Positions 1 to 8,300 of a DNA stretch of 55,766 nucleotides are shown piece after piece (the stretch's first letter is position 1; each line of letters opens with the position of its first letter). Position numbers and translations under genes: made by a program. The notes below the pieces were generated by a model that had not been told where the DNA came from, ran no database searches, and was given only the letters and a program-made list of their open reading frames with translations. The stretch is from contig NZ_ATXH01000015.1 in the NCBI RefSeq assembly GCF_000421585.1, forward strand, positions 1 through 55,766. Reading direction: 5' to 3'. Origin of the DNA: Thermodesulfatator atlanticus DSM 21156. Lineage in GTDB: Bacteria > Desulfobacterota > Thermodesulfobacteria > Thermodesulfobacteriales > Thermodesulfatatoraceae.

Positions 1-981
1 ACCCGTCTGAAATAAAATGGTCTCAGGCTTAATGGTTTCTATCTCAAAGCTTTCTACCAGTTCTTCGCCTACCTCAAGGTGCTCAAGCTCAGGGACAAAA
101 AACTTCCTCTCAGTGAGAAGCTTTATCAAAAAAGTAGGCGTACCTGTTTCAAACCAGTAAGGACGGAACTCCCTGGCATCAAGAAAGAGCAGAATATCGA
201 AGGGATTGTAAACAGGTTCTCCCAGCCAGGAGTAGCCGTTATACCAGCGGCGCACCTCAGAAAGATCAATGCCTTCCAGGCGGTCGGCGAAAGTGTTTTT
301 AAATTCTTCCTGAGTGTAGCCACAGATGGTGGCATAGCCGGGATGGATGGTAATGTCCTTGAGGTTATTCAGTCCTGAAAAAATCGAAACCTTGGAAAAC
401 TTGGTAACGCCAGTGAGGAAGCAAAACTTGAGATACGGGTCTGCGTCTTTGAGCACGGAGTAGAAATTTTTCAATTCCTCGCGGATCTCTTTCGCGAGCT
501 CCGGTTTGTGAATGTTGTCAAGGATGGGCTTGTCGTATTCGTCGATAAGTACCACGACCTTTTGGTTGTGCTTTTCATTAAGGCGCAAAATAAGTTCCTC
601 AAAGCGCTTATTCGGAAGTTTTTCCTGGTACGATATTTGATATTTCTCAGCATGGCGTCTCAAGATAGAAAAAAAGGTCTCCACAAGCTCATCTTGAGAC
701 CTGATTACTCCCGACCCGAAGGAGATATAGACCACTGGATACTTCTTAGACCAGTCCCAGTTATTTTCCAGAAAAAGCCCGCGGAAGAGCTCGCGTTTTC
801 CCAAGAAGGCCTGGCGCAGGGTATCAAGAAAAAGGCTCTTCCCAAAACGCCTTGGGCGCGAAAGAAAAAAGTACTTTCCTTCTTCAACGAGTTTTTTCAC
901 GAAGGGAGTTTTATCTACGTATTAATAGTTTTCTGTGCGGATTTCCACAAAACTTTGAATTCCTACGGGAAGCTTTTTCAT
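1..981 (-). pseudogene. AAA-ATPase-like/PD-(D/E)XK family protein, 5' part, with in-frame stop at codon 20 (runs off left edge)
   Basis: Reading the minus strand from ATG at 981-979 gives MKKLPVGIQSFVEIRTENY, then TAA (922-924), then an open frame to the window edge. The continuation is characteristic of the AAA-ATPase-like family (Pfam AAA-ATPase_like, usually followed by a DUF1703 nuclease-like domain): YVDKT near the start, the P-loop-like SRPRRFGKSLFLDTL, and the Walker B stretch VVVLIDEYDKPI. The stop sits where family members usually carry a Tyr (ENYYYVDKT-type context), so a single base change would restore the frame. A good Shine-Dalgarno (TAGGAG) lies 8 nt before the ATG, which supports this start. 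No Met codon follows the stop for about 300 codons, so reinitiation is unlikely without a GTG/TTG. These proteins are often multicopy in thermophiles, with no settled function. A sequencing error is the main alternative. The 3' end is outside the window. Confidence 0.75.
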
Positions 982-1069
982 TATTTTTGCTCCTAGAAGG
1001 ATTTACGGTTTGTTATACGGCTTAATCACTTTTTAGCCTAGGTTCTGGTTCCATGGCAACTTTCCCCCT

Positions 1070-1087
1070 AAAAATAGGAACGGATCC
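1070..1087. repeat. Half copy of the GGATCC palindromic repeat
   Basis: Reads AAAAATAGGAACGGATCC, one arm of the palindrome seen complete at 32523-32565. The left arm is not recognisable here. Confidence 0.75.
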
Positions 1088-1146
1088 CATTTTTGGGCGG
1101 TTTGTATATCCCAATTATCCTTTCACCGCTGATAGAAGTTCCATAG

Positions 1147-1231
1147 GAGACCTTTGCAAAACATTTTTTAAGGTCCAGTCAAGGATCGGTTGTGCTTGCA
1201 ACACCGATCTTCCCATTTTTTCAAAGGTCTC
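1147..1231. repeat. MITE-like element with GAGACCTTTG terminal inverted repeats (copy A)
   Basis: Starts GAGACCTTTGCAAAA and ends TTTTTTCAAAGGTCTC, so the first ten bases of each end are exact inverted repeats; 85 bp in all. The interior has its own inverted repeat, GATCGGT/ACCGATC, flanking TGCTTGCAA. It is too short to code. Related elements are at 5492-5572, 31609-31692, 47680-47773 and 52820-52920. Confidence 0.75.
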
Positions 1232-1296
1232 TGAGGTTGTAACTTTTATTGATGGAGAATGGCCAGGATAGCTCACTGGGGAGAGAGAATTCCCCC

Positions 1297-1719
1297 TCAG
1301 GATTCGTTCCTGTTTGTTTCATCTATGCACTTTTTGACTTTTTTGTCAAAGGACATCACTGGATATCTGCTACCATAAGCACATATGAGACAATCTACAA
1401 AGTCTAGATTCTTTTCTGCAAACATTTTCAGGGCATCAAAAAGAATATCTTTATCCGCCGCATTTATGCCTTTTGCCATAAGAAGCTCTTTAAGCACCTG
1501 GGCTATCTCGTGCCTTTTGACGTTATAGAGCCCGGATAGTACATAAACTACTTCAGCAATAACAGCATCAAGTAAAAGAACCTTCTTTTTACCAGAAAAA
1601 ACCTTGTCAAACAGAGCTTCAGCTTCTCTATAAAATTCTTCATGGTCCTTTAAGAGATACCTAAGTACGATATTGGCATCAATAATCGTTATGTTTTTTG
1701 GAAAATTCATTTTTTGCAA
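1297..1719 (-). CDS. PIN-domain ribonuclease toxin (VapC-like)
   Basis: 140 aa, the usual size of a VapC-type toxin. PIN proteins are Mg-dependent RNases. The acidic pattern is visible: Asp14 in TIIDANIVLRYLL, Glu in the AVIAEVVYVL segment, Asp in NLDFVDCLICAYG, and a last Asp in VMSFDKKVKK. It directly follows and overlaps the 3' end of an AbrB/SpoVT-type antitoxin gene by 41 nt (32 nt if the second Met, MNFPKN, is used), the standard antitoxin-first order. Co-transcription from the promoter at 1953-1981 is expected. The RNA target cannot be deduced from sequence. Confidence 0.88.
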   Translation of the reverse strand: MQKMNFPKNITIIDANIVLRYLLKDHEEFYREAEALFDKVFSGKKKVLLLDAVIAEVVYVLSGLYNVKRHEIAQVLKELLMAKGINAADKDILFDALKMFAEKNLDFVDCLICAYGSRYPVMSFDKKVKKCIDETNRNES

Positions 1720-1921
1720 CGTCTTCTTCCATTCTCATTATTTCATCTATGCTCTTATCTTTTAGGGCATACTTTTTTAAGGCTCCGCCGGGTTTTTTGA
1801 TAGGTCGCATTATTATCTCCTCACCTACCATATCCACTTCTAAAAGTTCACTTCCTAGCCTTTTTCTTAATCCCGCCGGAATTGTAATCTGACCTTTAGA
1901 GGTAATTTTTACGATAAACAT
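1679..1921 (-). CDS. AbrB/MazE/SpoVT-type antitoxin
   Basis: 80 aa starting MFIVKITSKGQITIPAGLRK, the classic swapped-hairpin AbrB DNA-binding fold (K-x-T-x-K-G-Q-I-T-I-P). Such antitoxins bind their own promoter with the N-terminal domain and neutralise the PIN toxin with the C-terminal tail, here the charged KKYALKDKSIDEIMRMEED region. An upstream in-frame ATG at 1984 exists, but I chose 1921: a GGAG Shine-Dalgarno sits 8-9 nt before it, the fold begins exactly there, and the upstream extension would cover the promoter. The gene overlaps the toxin start, so translation is probably coupled. Confidence 0.85.
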   Translation of the reverse strand: MFIVKITSKGQITIPAGLRKRLGSELLEVDMVGEEIIMRPIKKPGGALKKYALKDKSIDEIMRMEEDVAKNEFSKKHNDY

Positions 1922-1952
1922 ATTACATTCTCCAGTTGTATTACTTTCGTAC

Positions 1953-1981
1953 AGTGTAGGAGAAAGGAGATATAAAGTCAA
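1953..1981 (-). promoter_or_regulatory. Sigma-70 type promoter of the antitoxin-toxin operon
   Basis: On the minus strand TTGACT (1981-1976), a 17 nt spacer, then TACACT (1958-1953). The -35 matches 5/6 and the -10 4/6, with ideal spacing. The expected start point lies about 25 nt before the antitoxin ATG. Confidence 0.6.
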
Positions 1982-2214
1982 CATATTGGTCTTCCATGAA
2001 CTTTAAAGTCTGGCCCCCTTCTTTCGTGCCGTAAGGGATCTTTAAAGCATTTATGTTGAAGGAGCCCTCTTTTCATGCTTCGGGTATTCGCCCCGGTGTT
2101 GGGTAGAGGATTCTTCAGTGGCTCTCGCTTCTTTAGAATAACAACTTAGAGGTGTGCTTGGGGCGCTTCGTACCCCCAACATGACTATTCAAAATATGGC
2201 CTGGACTACAAAGA

Positions 2215-5200
2215 CTATTTTTGCTTAAGCCCAAGGATGCAGGAAAAAATGCGCTTCTCTAAAGGAGTTACGGTGCGCACCTCTTTAAGGAGCCTGGCAA
2301 AGGCTTCGGTTTCCAGGGGATGTTTGCGCAGGTATCTCCTTACGTCCTTCAAAAGCGGTGGGGTCTTGCGCCTTGGATCCTGGGCAAGCTCTTTCAAAAT
2401 AGGCGAAATAGTCTCAAGCCACTTGCGGGTAAGCTGCCTTAAGTCAAGGTTTTCCTGGGCGTAATCATCAAGTACGCTTTTCAGTTGCGCAAGGACTTTG
2501 CGCCGGCCTTCATCTTTGCTTTCCTTTTTGAGGTAAAACTCAAGGACATCTTTAAGAAGGAGTAGGGCCCTTCTGCTCTTCATGGGCAGGAGGTCAAACT
2601 CTGCCCGTTTTATCTGGTAAAGAAACGAAGCCAGGGCTTCGTCAGCCTGCCTGGTCCAGGCCAAAGGCGGAGGGTCGTCTTTTAGTTTTTCGCGAAGCCT
2701 GGCGCATATTAGTTGCATGTCGGTAAGAGGGCTTTTTCCTTCTTCTACAAAGATCCAGCGCGGGGCCAGCACTTCGTTTTCACTTCCCCGCACGCAGAGA
2801 AAACACCAGGGGCTTTCGGCGGCCACCGCACTGATAAGCGCGGTTTTATCTGGCACTCCTTTGAGTAAGTCAAGCACTTCTTCAGGGACAAGGGGCTCTT
2901 TTCCATAAACTAGATCCTTTACCGGCTTAAAGACATCGGCGAGCTCGTCGCGAAAGCTCTTTTCCGCGCGTTCTTTTTCCCGCTCGTAGAGCTCAAGCAT
3001 GAGTTCCCCTGAGATGCGTTCTTCTTGCCATCCCGGGACGATCTTTAAAAATTCCTTGGGAATACTGATGTTTGAGCCCAGGATGTTTTCCACCATGAGA
3101 TGTCTTTCCACCAGGCGCTTGTCTGTAGAAACGCAAAATTCCGGGGAATCATCAGGCCAGTAAACTTCAACCACCTCATGGGGGCTGTCCAGGCGCTCAA
3201 TACGTCCGATGCGTTGCTCGGCAATGCGTATCACCGAGGGCAGGTCAAAGAACACCACTGCTGAGGCCTGCTGCAAATTTACCCCTTCAGACAGGGCATC
3301 AGAGCAAAGGGCCACCACGCCTTTAGCTGGTGAGCCCAGGCAAAAGAGCTTTTTAAGCAGGCGGCGTTCCTTGGGCCGCCCGCCGGTAACAAAAATAGTG
3401 GTTATTTCAGGGAACTTCTCCCCAAGGAGCTTTTCAAAATAGGCCAGGGTGATAAGACGGCTGTCATAGGCCAAAATGAGCTCATGGCGCCCAAAAAGAC
3501 TTTTGATGAGTTTAACTTTGGCCTCTTCTCTTGCCGGGGAAAGCTTGCGGCATAAGGCGGTTATCTCCTGGTAGGTTTCGATTTCCCTTTCAAGGGCCTC
3601 TAAAAAGCCCCGCTTTTCCCTTAAAAACTCCGGGGCTTCTTCTGAGGGAAGGGGCCTAAAACGCTCTTCAAACTGGTTTTTCATGGCTTTTAGGCGGGCA
3701 ATAAGGTCTCCGGTGGGGTCTTTAAACTTGGCCTTTATGTCGAACTCTTTAAGGGCTGCTTCTGTTCCTTCCAGGTGTTCGATGAGGGCGGCCCTTGAGG
3801 AGCGCAGCATGGCCTTTACGTTAAAAAGCGCAAGGGCACTTGCCGCGGTAAGACGGGGGTTTAACTGGGCCGGGTCAAAGGGGGACTTTTCCTGCCAGAG
3901 GTCTTCAAGAGTCTTTTTAAGCCAGATAAAGCCCACGAGATTCCGGGCCAGTTTTTCTATCTCAAGGGCAATTTGGCGGTCTTTTTCCGTTTCACCGGTG
4001 GCGTAAAGGATGCTCTTTTCCCTGGGGAAACGGCAGGGGCGGCCAAAGCGGTCGGTATAGGCCTCTTTTTCCTTTTCTATCAGGCGGTTTAGTTCTTCTC
4101 TGGTGCGACGCACGGTAAAGACCTGTACGTAGCGCTTAAGGCGCCGGAATTGTTCGGCACTGAGTCTTTTTCCCCTTTCAAGCTCGCGGCGTATCTCAAG
4201 ATAGGCGTTAATGGCTTCGTCTGAAAGGTTATCAAGGCCGAGCACTTCCATAAGGCGCAGAAGGTCTTCTACCCCGCGGTTAAGGGGCGTGGCGGTCATA
4301 AGGATTACGTGTTCGGCCTGGCTGTTTAGTTGCACGGCCTGTGAACGCCGCGAAGAACGCGAAAGATAGTTGTGGGCCTCATCAATGAGCAGGATGCCCG
4401 CCTGGCGCATGCGCGCAAGGGCCCGCCTTGCGCCTTCTCCATGGGCTACGCTAAGAAGGCCGTGGGAGACTGTTTCCACCGGAAAAGAAAAGCCTTCGTA
4501 AGAGGCCTCTTCTTCCCAGAAATCCCGCACCCCAGGAGGGCAGATGATCAAGCTTTTGGCCTTGTGATATTCCTGGCGCAGGAGAAAGCGCGCCTGAAGC
4601 ACCGCAAGTAGCCCAATGCCTACTTTGGTCTTTCCGGCTCCGGTGGGATCAGCGATGAGAACGCTTCCGTGTTCGTCAATAACCCAGAGGGCCTGGGCTA
4701 TGGCCTGTCGCTGGGAAGGCCACAGCTTCAAATTATTGAGCACCTGGGAAAGACCCTCGTATTCCTTAAGCCAGTTGTCTTCAAGGATTTTCAAGATGGC
4801 CCAGCACAGGGCTTCCTGCCAGGTGGTAGGCCTAAGGAGTTCTTCCAGAAGCGCTATGATCTCACGCTGATAGTCACGGCTTTCCCGTAAAAAATTTTCC
4901 ACGATCAGGGAGACTTCCGCATACCGCGGGTCATCTTTGGCAAAACGACAGTTGGCCTCTTTCTGGAATTTGAGCCCGGCCCGGGAAAAATTGCTTGAAC
5001 CAAGGATGGCGTGCGTTTCTCCAAGGTAGATTTTGGCATGAAGTTTTTCACCCAGGTAAAAGTGAATGCGGTCTTCTTTTAGTTCGGTAAGGAAGTTAAT
5101 CAAGGCCCCGGAGAGGGTGATGCTTATGCCCTGCGAAAGCCAGTAGTTTCGAAGCTCCTGCGCAAGATTTATCCTGGGCCAAGCAGTGGTGAGCTCCTTT

Positions 5201-5484
5201 TCCGGGAGGTCAAGCTCGTGGCCTAGCACGATCTTGATAATCCGGTTGGGAAACATCTCGGTGCCAAAAAAGGCGATGAGGTGTTCCAGGGAGCTGTAGC
5301 CGGTGATAATGGTAAACTTTCCCGAAGCAAGGATATCTTCCCGCAGGATCTCTTCGATGCTTCCCTGGTCGGTGTTCAAGGGGAATCTTTCCTGGGCGGG
5401 CCAGAGCTTTTTAAGCTTTCTTTCGAAAAGAGAGACCTGTTTCAAGGTTAATCCCTTAAGATTTGTTGGCAAAGTTGATGACAC
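2215..5484 (-). CDS. PLD-nuclease/SNF2-type superfamily 2 helicase fusion
   Basis: 1089 aa. Residues about 45-200 form a phospholipase D-like domain with one HKD-type motif (KLHAKIYLG, then GSSNFSRAG, residues 148-170), a nuclease fold. The helicase core follows: Walker A DPTGAGKT (about 279-286), DEAH box ILLIDEAHN (about 365-372), motif III LMTATPLNRG, and the C-terminal half with SEGVNLQQASAVVFFD and the arginine-finger motif EQRIGRIERLD. The remaining C-terminal 300 aa are charged and helical with no recognised motif. Such PLD-helicase proteins occur in phage-defence settings, but I see no partner methylase or protease, so a stand-alone role is inferred. The start is GTG at 5484 with only a weak ribosome site; a MITE-like repeat ends 7 nt upstream and supplies the leader. 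Confidence 0.8.
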   Translation of the reverse strand: MSSTLPTNLKGLTLKQVSLFERKLKKLWPAQERFPLNTDQGSIEEILREDILASGKFTIITGYSSLEHLIAFFGTEMFPNRIIKIVLGHELDLPEKELTTAWPRINLAQELRNYWLSQGISITLSGALINFLTELKEDRIHFYLGEKLHAKIYLGETHAILGSSNFSRAGLKFQKEANCRFAKDDPRYAEVSLIVENFLRESRDYQREIIALLEELLRPTTWQEALCWAILKILEDNWLKEYEGLSQVLNNLKLWPSQRQAIAQALWVIDEHGSVLIADPTGAGKTKVGIGLLAVLQARFLLRQEYHKAKSLIICPPGVRDFWEEEASYEGFSFPVETVSHGLLSVAHGEGARRALARMRQAGILLIDEAHNYLSRSSRRSQAVQLNSQAEHVILMTATPLNRGVEDLLRLMEVLGLDNLSDEAINAYLEIRRELERGKRLSAEQFRRLKRYVQVFTVRRTREELNRLIEKEKEAYTDRFGRPCRFPREKSILYATGETEKDRQIALEIEKLARNLVGFIWLKKTLEDLWQEKSPFDPAQLNPRLTAASALALFNVKAMLRSSRAALIEHLEGTEAALKEFDIKAKFKDPTGDLIARLKAMKNQFEERFRPLPSEEAPEFLREKRGFLEALEREIETYQEITALCRKLSPAREEAKVKLIKSLFGRHELILAYDSRLITLAYFEKLLGEKFPEITTIFVTGGRPKERRLLKKLFCLGSPAKGVVALCSDALSEGVNLQQASAVVFFDLPSVIRIAEQRIGRIERLDSPHEVVEVYWPDDSPEFCVSTDKRLVERHLMVENILGSNISIPKEFLKIVPGWQEERISGELMLELYEREKERAEKSFRDELADVFKPVKDLVYGKEPLVPEEVLDLLKGVPDKTALISAVAAESPWCFLCVRGSENEVLAPRWIFVEEGKSPLTDMQLICARLREKLKDDPPPLAWTRQADEALASFLYQIKRAEFDLLPMKSRRALLLLKDVLEFYLKKESKDEGRRKVLAQLKSVLDDYAQENLDLRQLTRKWLETISPILKELAQDPRRKTPPLLKDVRRYLRKHPLETEAFARLLKEVRTVTPLEKRIFSCILGLKQK

Positions 5485-5491
5485 ATTTTAA

Positions 5492-5572
5492 GAGACCTTT
5501 GCAAAATTGCCGAGATCAGTATTGCAAGTACAGCCGCAAGGGCCTTAAGAAAAGATGTTTTGCCAAGGTCTC
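5492..5572. repeat. MITE-like element with GAGACC terminal inverted repeats (copy B)
   Basis: Left end GAGACCTTTGCAAAATTGCC, right end reverse complement GAGACCTTGGCAAAACATC. The 5' 36 bases, including GCCGAGATCAGTATTGCAAG, match the reverse strand of the copy at 47680-47773 with one difference, which proves the two are one family. It lacks the GGATCC palindrome and abuts the start codon of the helicase gene. Confidence 0.82.
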
Positions 5573-5614
5573 TATAAATATTTTCAATTTTCTATTTGAT
5601 ATACATAGATTTTT

Positions 5615-5642
5615 TTGAAAAATAATAGCTTGTTTTTATAAA
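5615..5642 (+). promoter_or_regulatory. Probable sigma-70 promoter of the formate dehydrogenase operon
   Basis: TTGAAA (5615-5620), a 16 nt spacer and TATAAA (5637-5642), in a strongly A+T-rich block before the first fdh gene. An overlapping weaker pair is TTGTTT (5630-5635) with TATATA (5653-5658). No clear Shine-Dalgarno precedes the ATG at 5669. Confidence 0.45.
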
Positions 5643-5668
5643 AAGTTGAGAATATATAGAATTGTAAT

Positions 5669-7471
5669 ATGAAAATTTTTCTGGCTAAAGAAGGGGCGGG
5701 GCTTAAGCTAAAAACAGCAGAAGAGTTTCCTGAAGAAGCCGTCCTTTTAGCCGCGTTTTCTAACGAAATTCAGGATGAAACAGCCCTTTTTTCCCCCACT
5801 CTTAAGGTTAATGCCACTCTTGGTGATTTTGACCATACTATTCTTGAAAAAATAGCCCTCCTTGAGAAAAGACGCTTTAATGAAAATATTGTAAAGACAT
5901 ACACCCTTGATAAACGCGGCAAGATTATTGTTTTTTCCAAGGACCCCAAAAAACTTTCCAGGTTTGAGGAAATATACGGCGGCTTACTTGAGCTTTTTAC
6001 CATTTCCCTTGGTGCGAAAACCCTTGACCACCTTGTTGCTGAAGATGTCCGTGTAGCCAAAAAAGGCGATGTTTACCTGGTAGAAGTTGCCAGGCGCCTT
6101 CCCATTGATCCAGAAAAATGTAGCTACTGTGGCGTGTGTGGGGCTCTTTGTCCTGAAGGGGCAATCTTTCCTGAGCTTTACATTGATTTTGAACGTTGCT
6201 CTTTATGTAACGAATGCGTGTCAGCCTGCCCGGAGGGGGCCATTGACTTACATCGCTATGAAAGTCTTGAACTTGAGGCCCCTTATCTTCTTTTTCTGGA
6301 AGACCCTGCCATCGAACTTCCAGAAGAGAGGGAACAAATCTTTACGCTTACTGAGCTTGACAAGCTTCTTACCCTGCAGGGCGAGCACCTGGTAGAAGAA
6401 CTCATCAGGATAAGGCCCGGGCTTTGTCAGCATTTCGGGCGCCTTGGTGCTGGATGTTCCAAATGTATTGAGACGTGCAAAGCTTTGGCCATAACTGGAA
6501 AAGAAGAAGGCATTTCCATTGACCATTTCAAGTGCGAAGGATGCGGAAGCTGTGCAACATGTCCCTCTGGAGCCTTTGAGTTTTCTCCCTTTTCCGACCA
6601 AAGCTTTTTTGAATACTTTTCCGAGATACCTCTTACCGACTTGCGGATAATTATCGCACAGGAGTCCGATCTCTTGAATTTCTGGTGGTGGCGCAATAAC
6701 CAAAAATTTCCCAAGACCTTCTTTTTGGAGTACGGCAGACCCAACGCGCTTACTGCTGTTCACCTGCTTTATCTTTGGTGCCGTGGTGCGAAAGAAGTTA
6801 TTCTGGTTACCGAAGAAAACGACTCCCTTGCCAAGGAAGTGCTTCTTGCCAATGAAATAACCAAGCATTTCTGGCAAACTTTACCTTTTAAAAGAATTTC
6901 CGCTGAAGAGTTTTTAACTCTCGCTAACGAGACGGAAGGTAAAAATCCCCTTAAAGAAACTTTTTCTTTTAAGAGTTTTAATAACAGGAGAAAGCTGTTA
7001 AAAGAGCTTCTTTCTTTTGCCTGGGAAAGCACTAATGCTTCTCAAGGAGAGATTATTGCTTCTCCTGATTTTGGGGAAGTTTTTTGCGATGCGGAAAAAT
7101 GTAGCCTTTGTGCGGCGTGCCTAAATGTTTGCCAGACGGGTGCGCTAAAGGGCGATGAAAAAACCTATACCCTTGTTTTTACACCTGTTTATTGTATTCA
7201 ATGCGGGGCCTGTGTGGCCATTTGTCCGGAAAAGGCCTTGGAACTAAAAGCAGGGCTTAGACTTTCGAGAGATTTCCTTGAACCCAAGGCCCTTTCTCAG
7301 ACAGAGCCTGCCCGTTGTAAGGAGTGTGGCAAGATCTTTGGCACACGCAAAAGTGTGGAAAAGGTTAGACAAATCCTCAAAGCACAAGGACGTTTTGCAG
7401 AAATAGAAGACCTCTTTGATTATTGTGAAGATTGCCGCACCATTAAAATGCTAGAGAAGGGGAATATCTAA
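5669..7471 (+). CDS. Formate dehydrogenase-associated polyferredoxin (multiple 4Fe-4S clusters)
   Basis: 600 aa cytoplasmic iron-sulfur protein. Two classic ferredoxin motifs sit at residues 151-161 (CSYCGVCGALCPEG) and 177-187 (CSLCNECVSACPEG), a third block around 260-305 has CSKCIETCK and CEGCGSCATCPSG, and a C-terminal pair has CSLCAACLNVCQTG and CIQCGACVAICPEK. A last set (CKECGK, then YCEDC) could bind zinc or a further cluster. The N-terminal 140 residues are cysteine-free. Proteins of this type lead formate dehydrogenase loci in Shewanella-like organisms, ahead of the TorD chaperone and the small TAT protein, the same order as here. The role is not established; electron delivery or sulfur/cofactor maturation of FdhA are reasonable guesses. 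It overlaps the next gene by one base (TAATG). Confidence 0.78.
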   Translation: MKIFLAKEGAGLKLKTAEEFPEEAVLLAAFSNEIQDETALFSPTLKVNATLGDFDHTILEKIALLEKRRFNENIVKTYTLDKRGKIIVFSKDPKKLSRFEEIYGGLLELFTISLGAKTLDHLVAEDVRVAKKGDVYLVEVARRLPIDPEKCSYCGVCGALCPEGAIFPELYIDFERCSLCNECVSACPEGAIDLHRYESLELEAPYLLFLEDPAIELPEEREQIFTLTELDKLLTLQGEHLVEELIRIRPGLCQHFGRLGAGCSKCIETCKALAITGKEEGISIDHFKCEGCGSCATCPSGAFEFSPFSDQSFFEYFSEIPLTDLRIIIAQESDLLNFWWWRNNQKFPKTFFLEYGRPNALTAVHLLYLWCRGAKEVILVTEENDSLAKEVLLANEITKHFWQTLPFKRISAEEFLTLANETEGKNPLKETFSFKSFNNRRKLLKELLSFAWESTNASQGEIIASPDFGEVFCDAEKCSLCAACLNVCQTGALKGDEKTYTLVFTPVYCIQCGACVAICPEKALELKAGLRLSRDFLEPKALSQTEPARCKECGKIFGTRKSVEKVRQILKAQGRFAEIEDLFDYCEDCRTIKMLEKGNI

Positions 7472-8082
7472 TGGCGCTTTCAGAACTAGCCCAGGCCCGT
7501 ATTTTTATGTACGACTTTATTAAGTCGCTTTTTTTAGAGGAACCTACCAACGAGACTAAAGAAAAATGGCTCAAGGCTCTTGCAGTTTTAGAAAAGGGGA
7601 CAGAATTCGAACCCCTTGATAAGGCAATTCGGGAGCTGCGCAATCATCTTGAAAATGCCGAAGTCTCTGATCTCCAGGATGAATATTACGAACTTTTTGT
7701 AAATCCGGCTGTTGAGAAGCCACTTGTCCTGACAGCGTCTTACTATCTGGATGGTAAAGCCGTTGGCCCCACTCTTGCTAGATTGCGCAAAATTTTAGGC
7801 GAAATGGGGATAAAACGTGCTGAAAATTTTAAAGAAAACGAAGATTCCCTAGTTTTTATCTTGGATTTAATGGCTATTTTAATTGAGAATCTTGAAAAGA
7901 AAGTCTATAAAGACAACAGGTATCAGGAAAAAATTTTTGAAAACTTTCTTAAGCCATGTGCCGCAGGGGTTAAGAAAACCTTAGAAAACCATCCCAAAGC
8001 CAACTTTTACAAGAAATGTGCCGAGATGCTTCAAGGGTTTTTGCTTTTGGAAGAAAGGCTTTTTGCCGAAGGAATATCATAA
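7471..8082 (+). CDS. TorD/DmsD-family molybdoenzyme chaperone
   Basis: 203 aa all-helical protein. It carries the family core: ELFVNPAVEKPLVLTASYYLDG in the first half and the ENEDSLVFILDLMAILIENL helix, which corresponds to the conserved P/N-E-D-H region of TorD-type chaperones. These proteins bind the twin-arginine leader and apoenzyme of molybdopterin oxidoreductases, holding export until the cofactor is loaded. Position between the polyferredoxin and the TAT substrates FdhX-like and FdhA indicates FdhA as the client. Its start overlaps the upstream stop (TAATG), so translation is coupled. The exact subfamily cannot be settled by eye. Confidence 0.85.
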   Translation: MALSELAQARIFMYDFIKSLFLEEPTNETKEKWLKALAVLEKGTEFEPLDKAIRELRNHLENAEVSDLQDEYYELFVNPAVEKPLVLTASYYLDGKAVGPTLARLRKILGEMGIKRAENFKENEDSLVFILDLMAILIENLEKKVYKDNRYQEKIFENFLKPCAAGVKKTLENHPKANFYKKCAEMLQGFLLLEERLFAEGIS

Positions 8083-8103
8083 TACACCCCGAAGGAGGTC
8101 ATT

Positions 8104-8286
8104 ATGGCAAAGATTGACGGGGAAAAGCGCTCTTTTATCAAAAAGGCAATGGTGGTGGCTGGCGCAGCCCTTGTGCTTGGCGGGGCAAAGGCCCGTGCCA
8201 AGAAAGAAGCTGCCCCGGCCAAAGGCGAGATCCTTTATCGGGAAACCGAGGCCTTCCGTAAGTATTACGAAACTTTGAAAAGATAA
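8104..8286 (+). CDS. Small twin-arginine protein of formate dehydrogenase loci (formate_TAT family)
   Basis: 60 aa, preceded by a strong Shine-Dalgarno (GAAGGAGGT). It has KRSFIKKAM, a single-Arg variant of the twin-arginine motif, followed by the hydrophobic stretch VVAGAALVLGG and a short charged tail ending in AFRKYYETLKR. It matches my memory of the formate dehydrogenase region TAT target family, small proteins always found one gene before fdhA. The function is unknown; an accessory subunit or co-export factor is possible. Note KR rather than RR at the motif, so TAT dependence should not be assumed. Confidence 0.82.
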   Translation: MAKIDGEKRSFIKKAMVVAGAALVLGGAKARAKKEAAPAKGEILYRETEAFRKYYETLKR

Positions 8287-8300
8287 GAGGAGGTGTTTTC

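Larger units (their letters stand above)
982..1296. other. Intergenic stretch with repeat debris, no gene
   Basis: No coding frame here looks real. The gap holds a half copy of the GGATCC palindrome (1070-1087) and a complete 85 bp TIR element (1147-1231), both entered separately. Nothing else is recognisable. Confidence 0.6.

Noticed and set aside
508-996. 162 aa plus-strand ORF at the left edge
   Set aside because: Antisense to the AAA-ATPase-like frame, whose protein motifs are clear on the minus strand.
1053-1271. 72 aa plus-strand ORF
   Set aside because: Consists mostly of repeat sequence (palindrome arm and TIR element).
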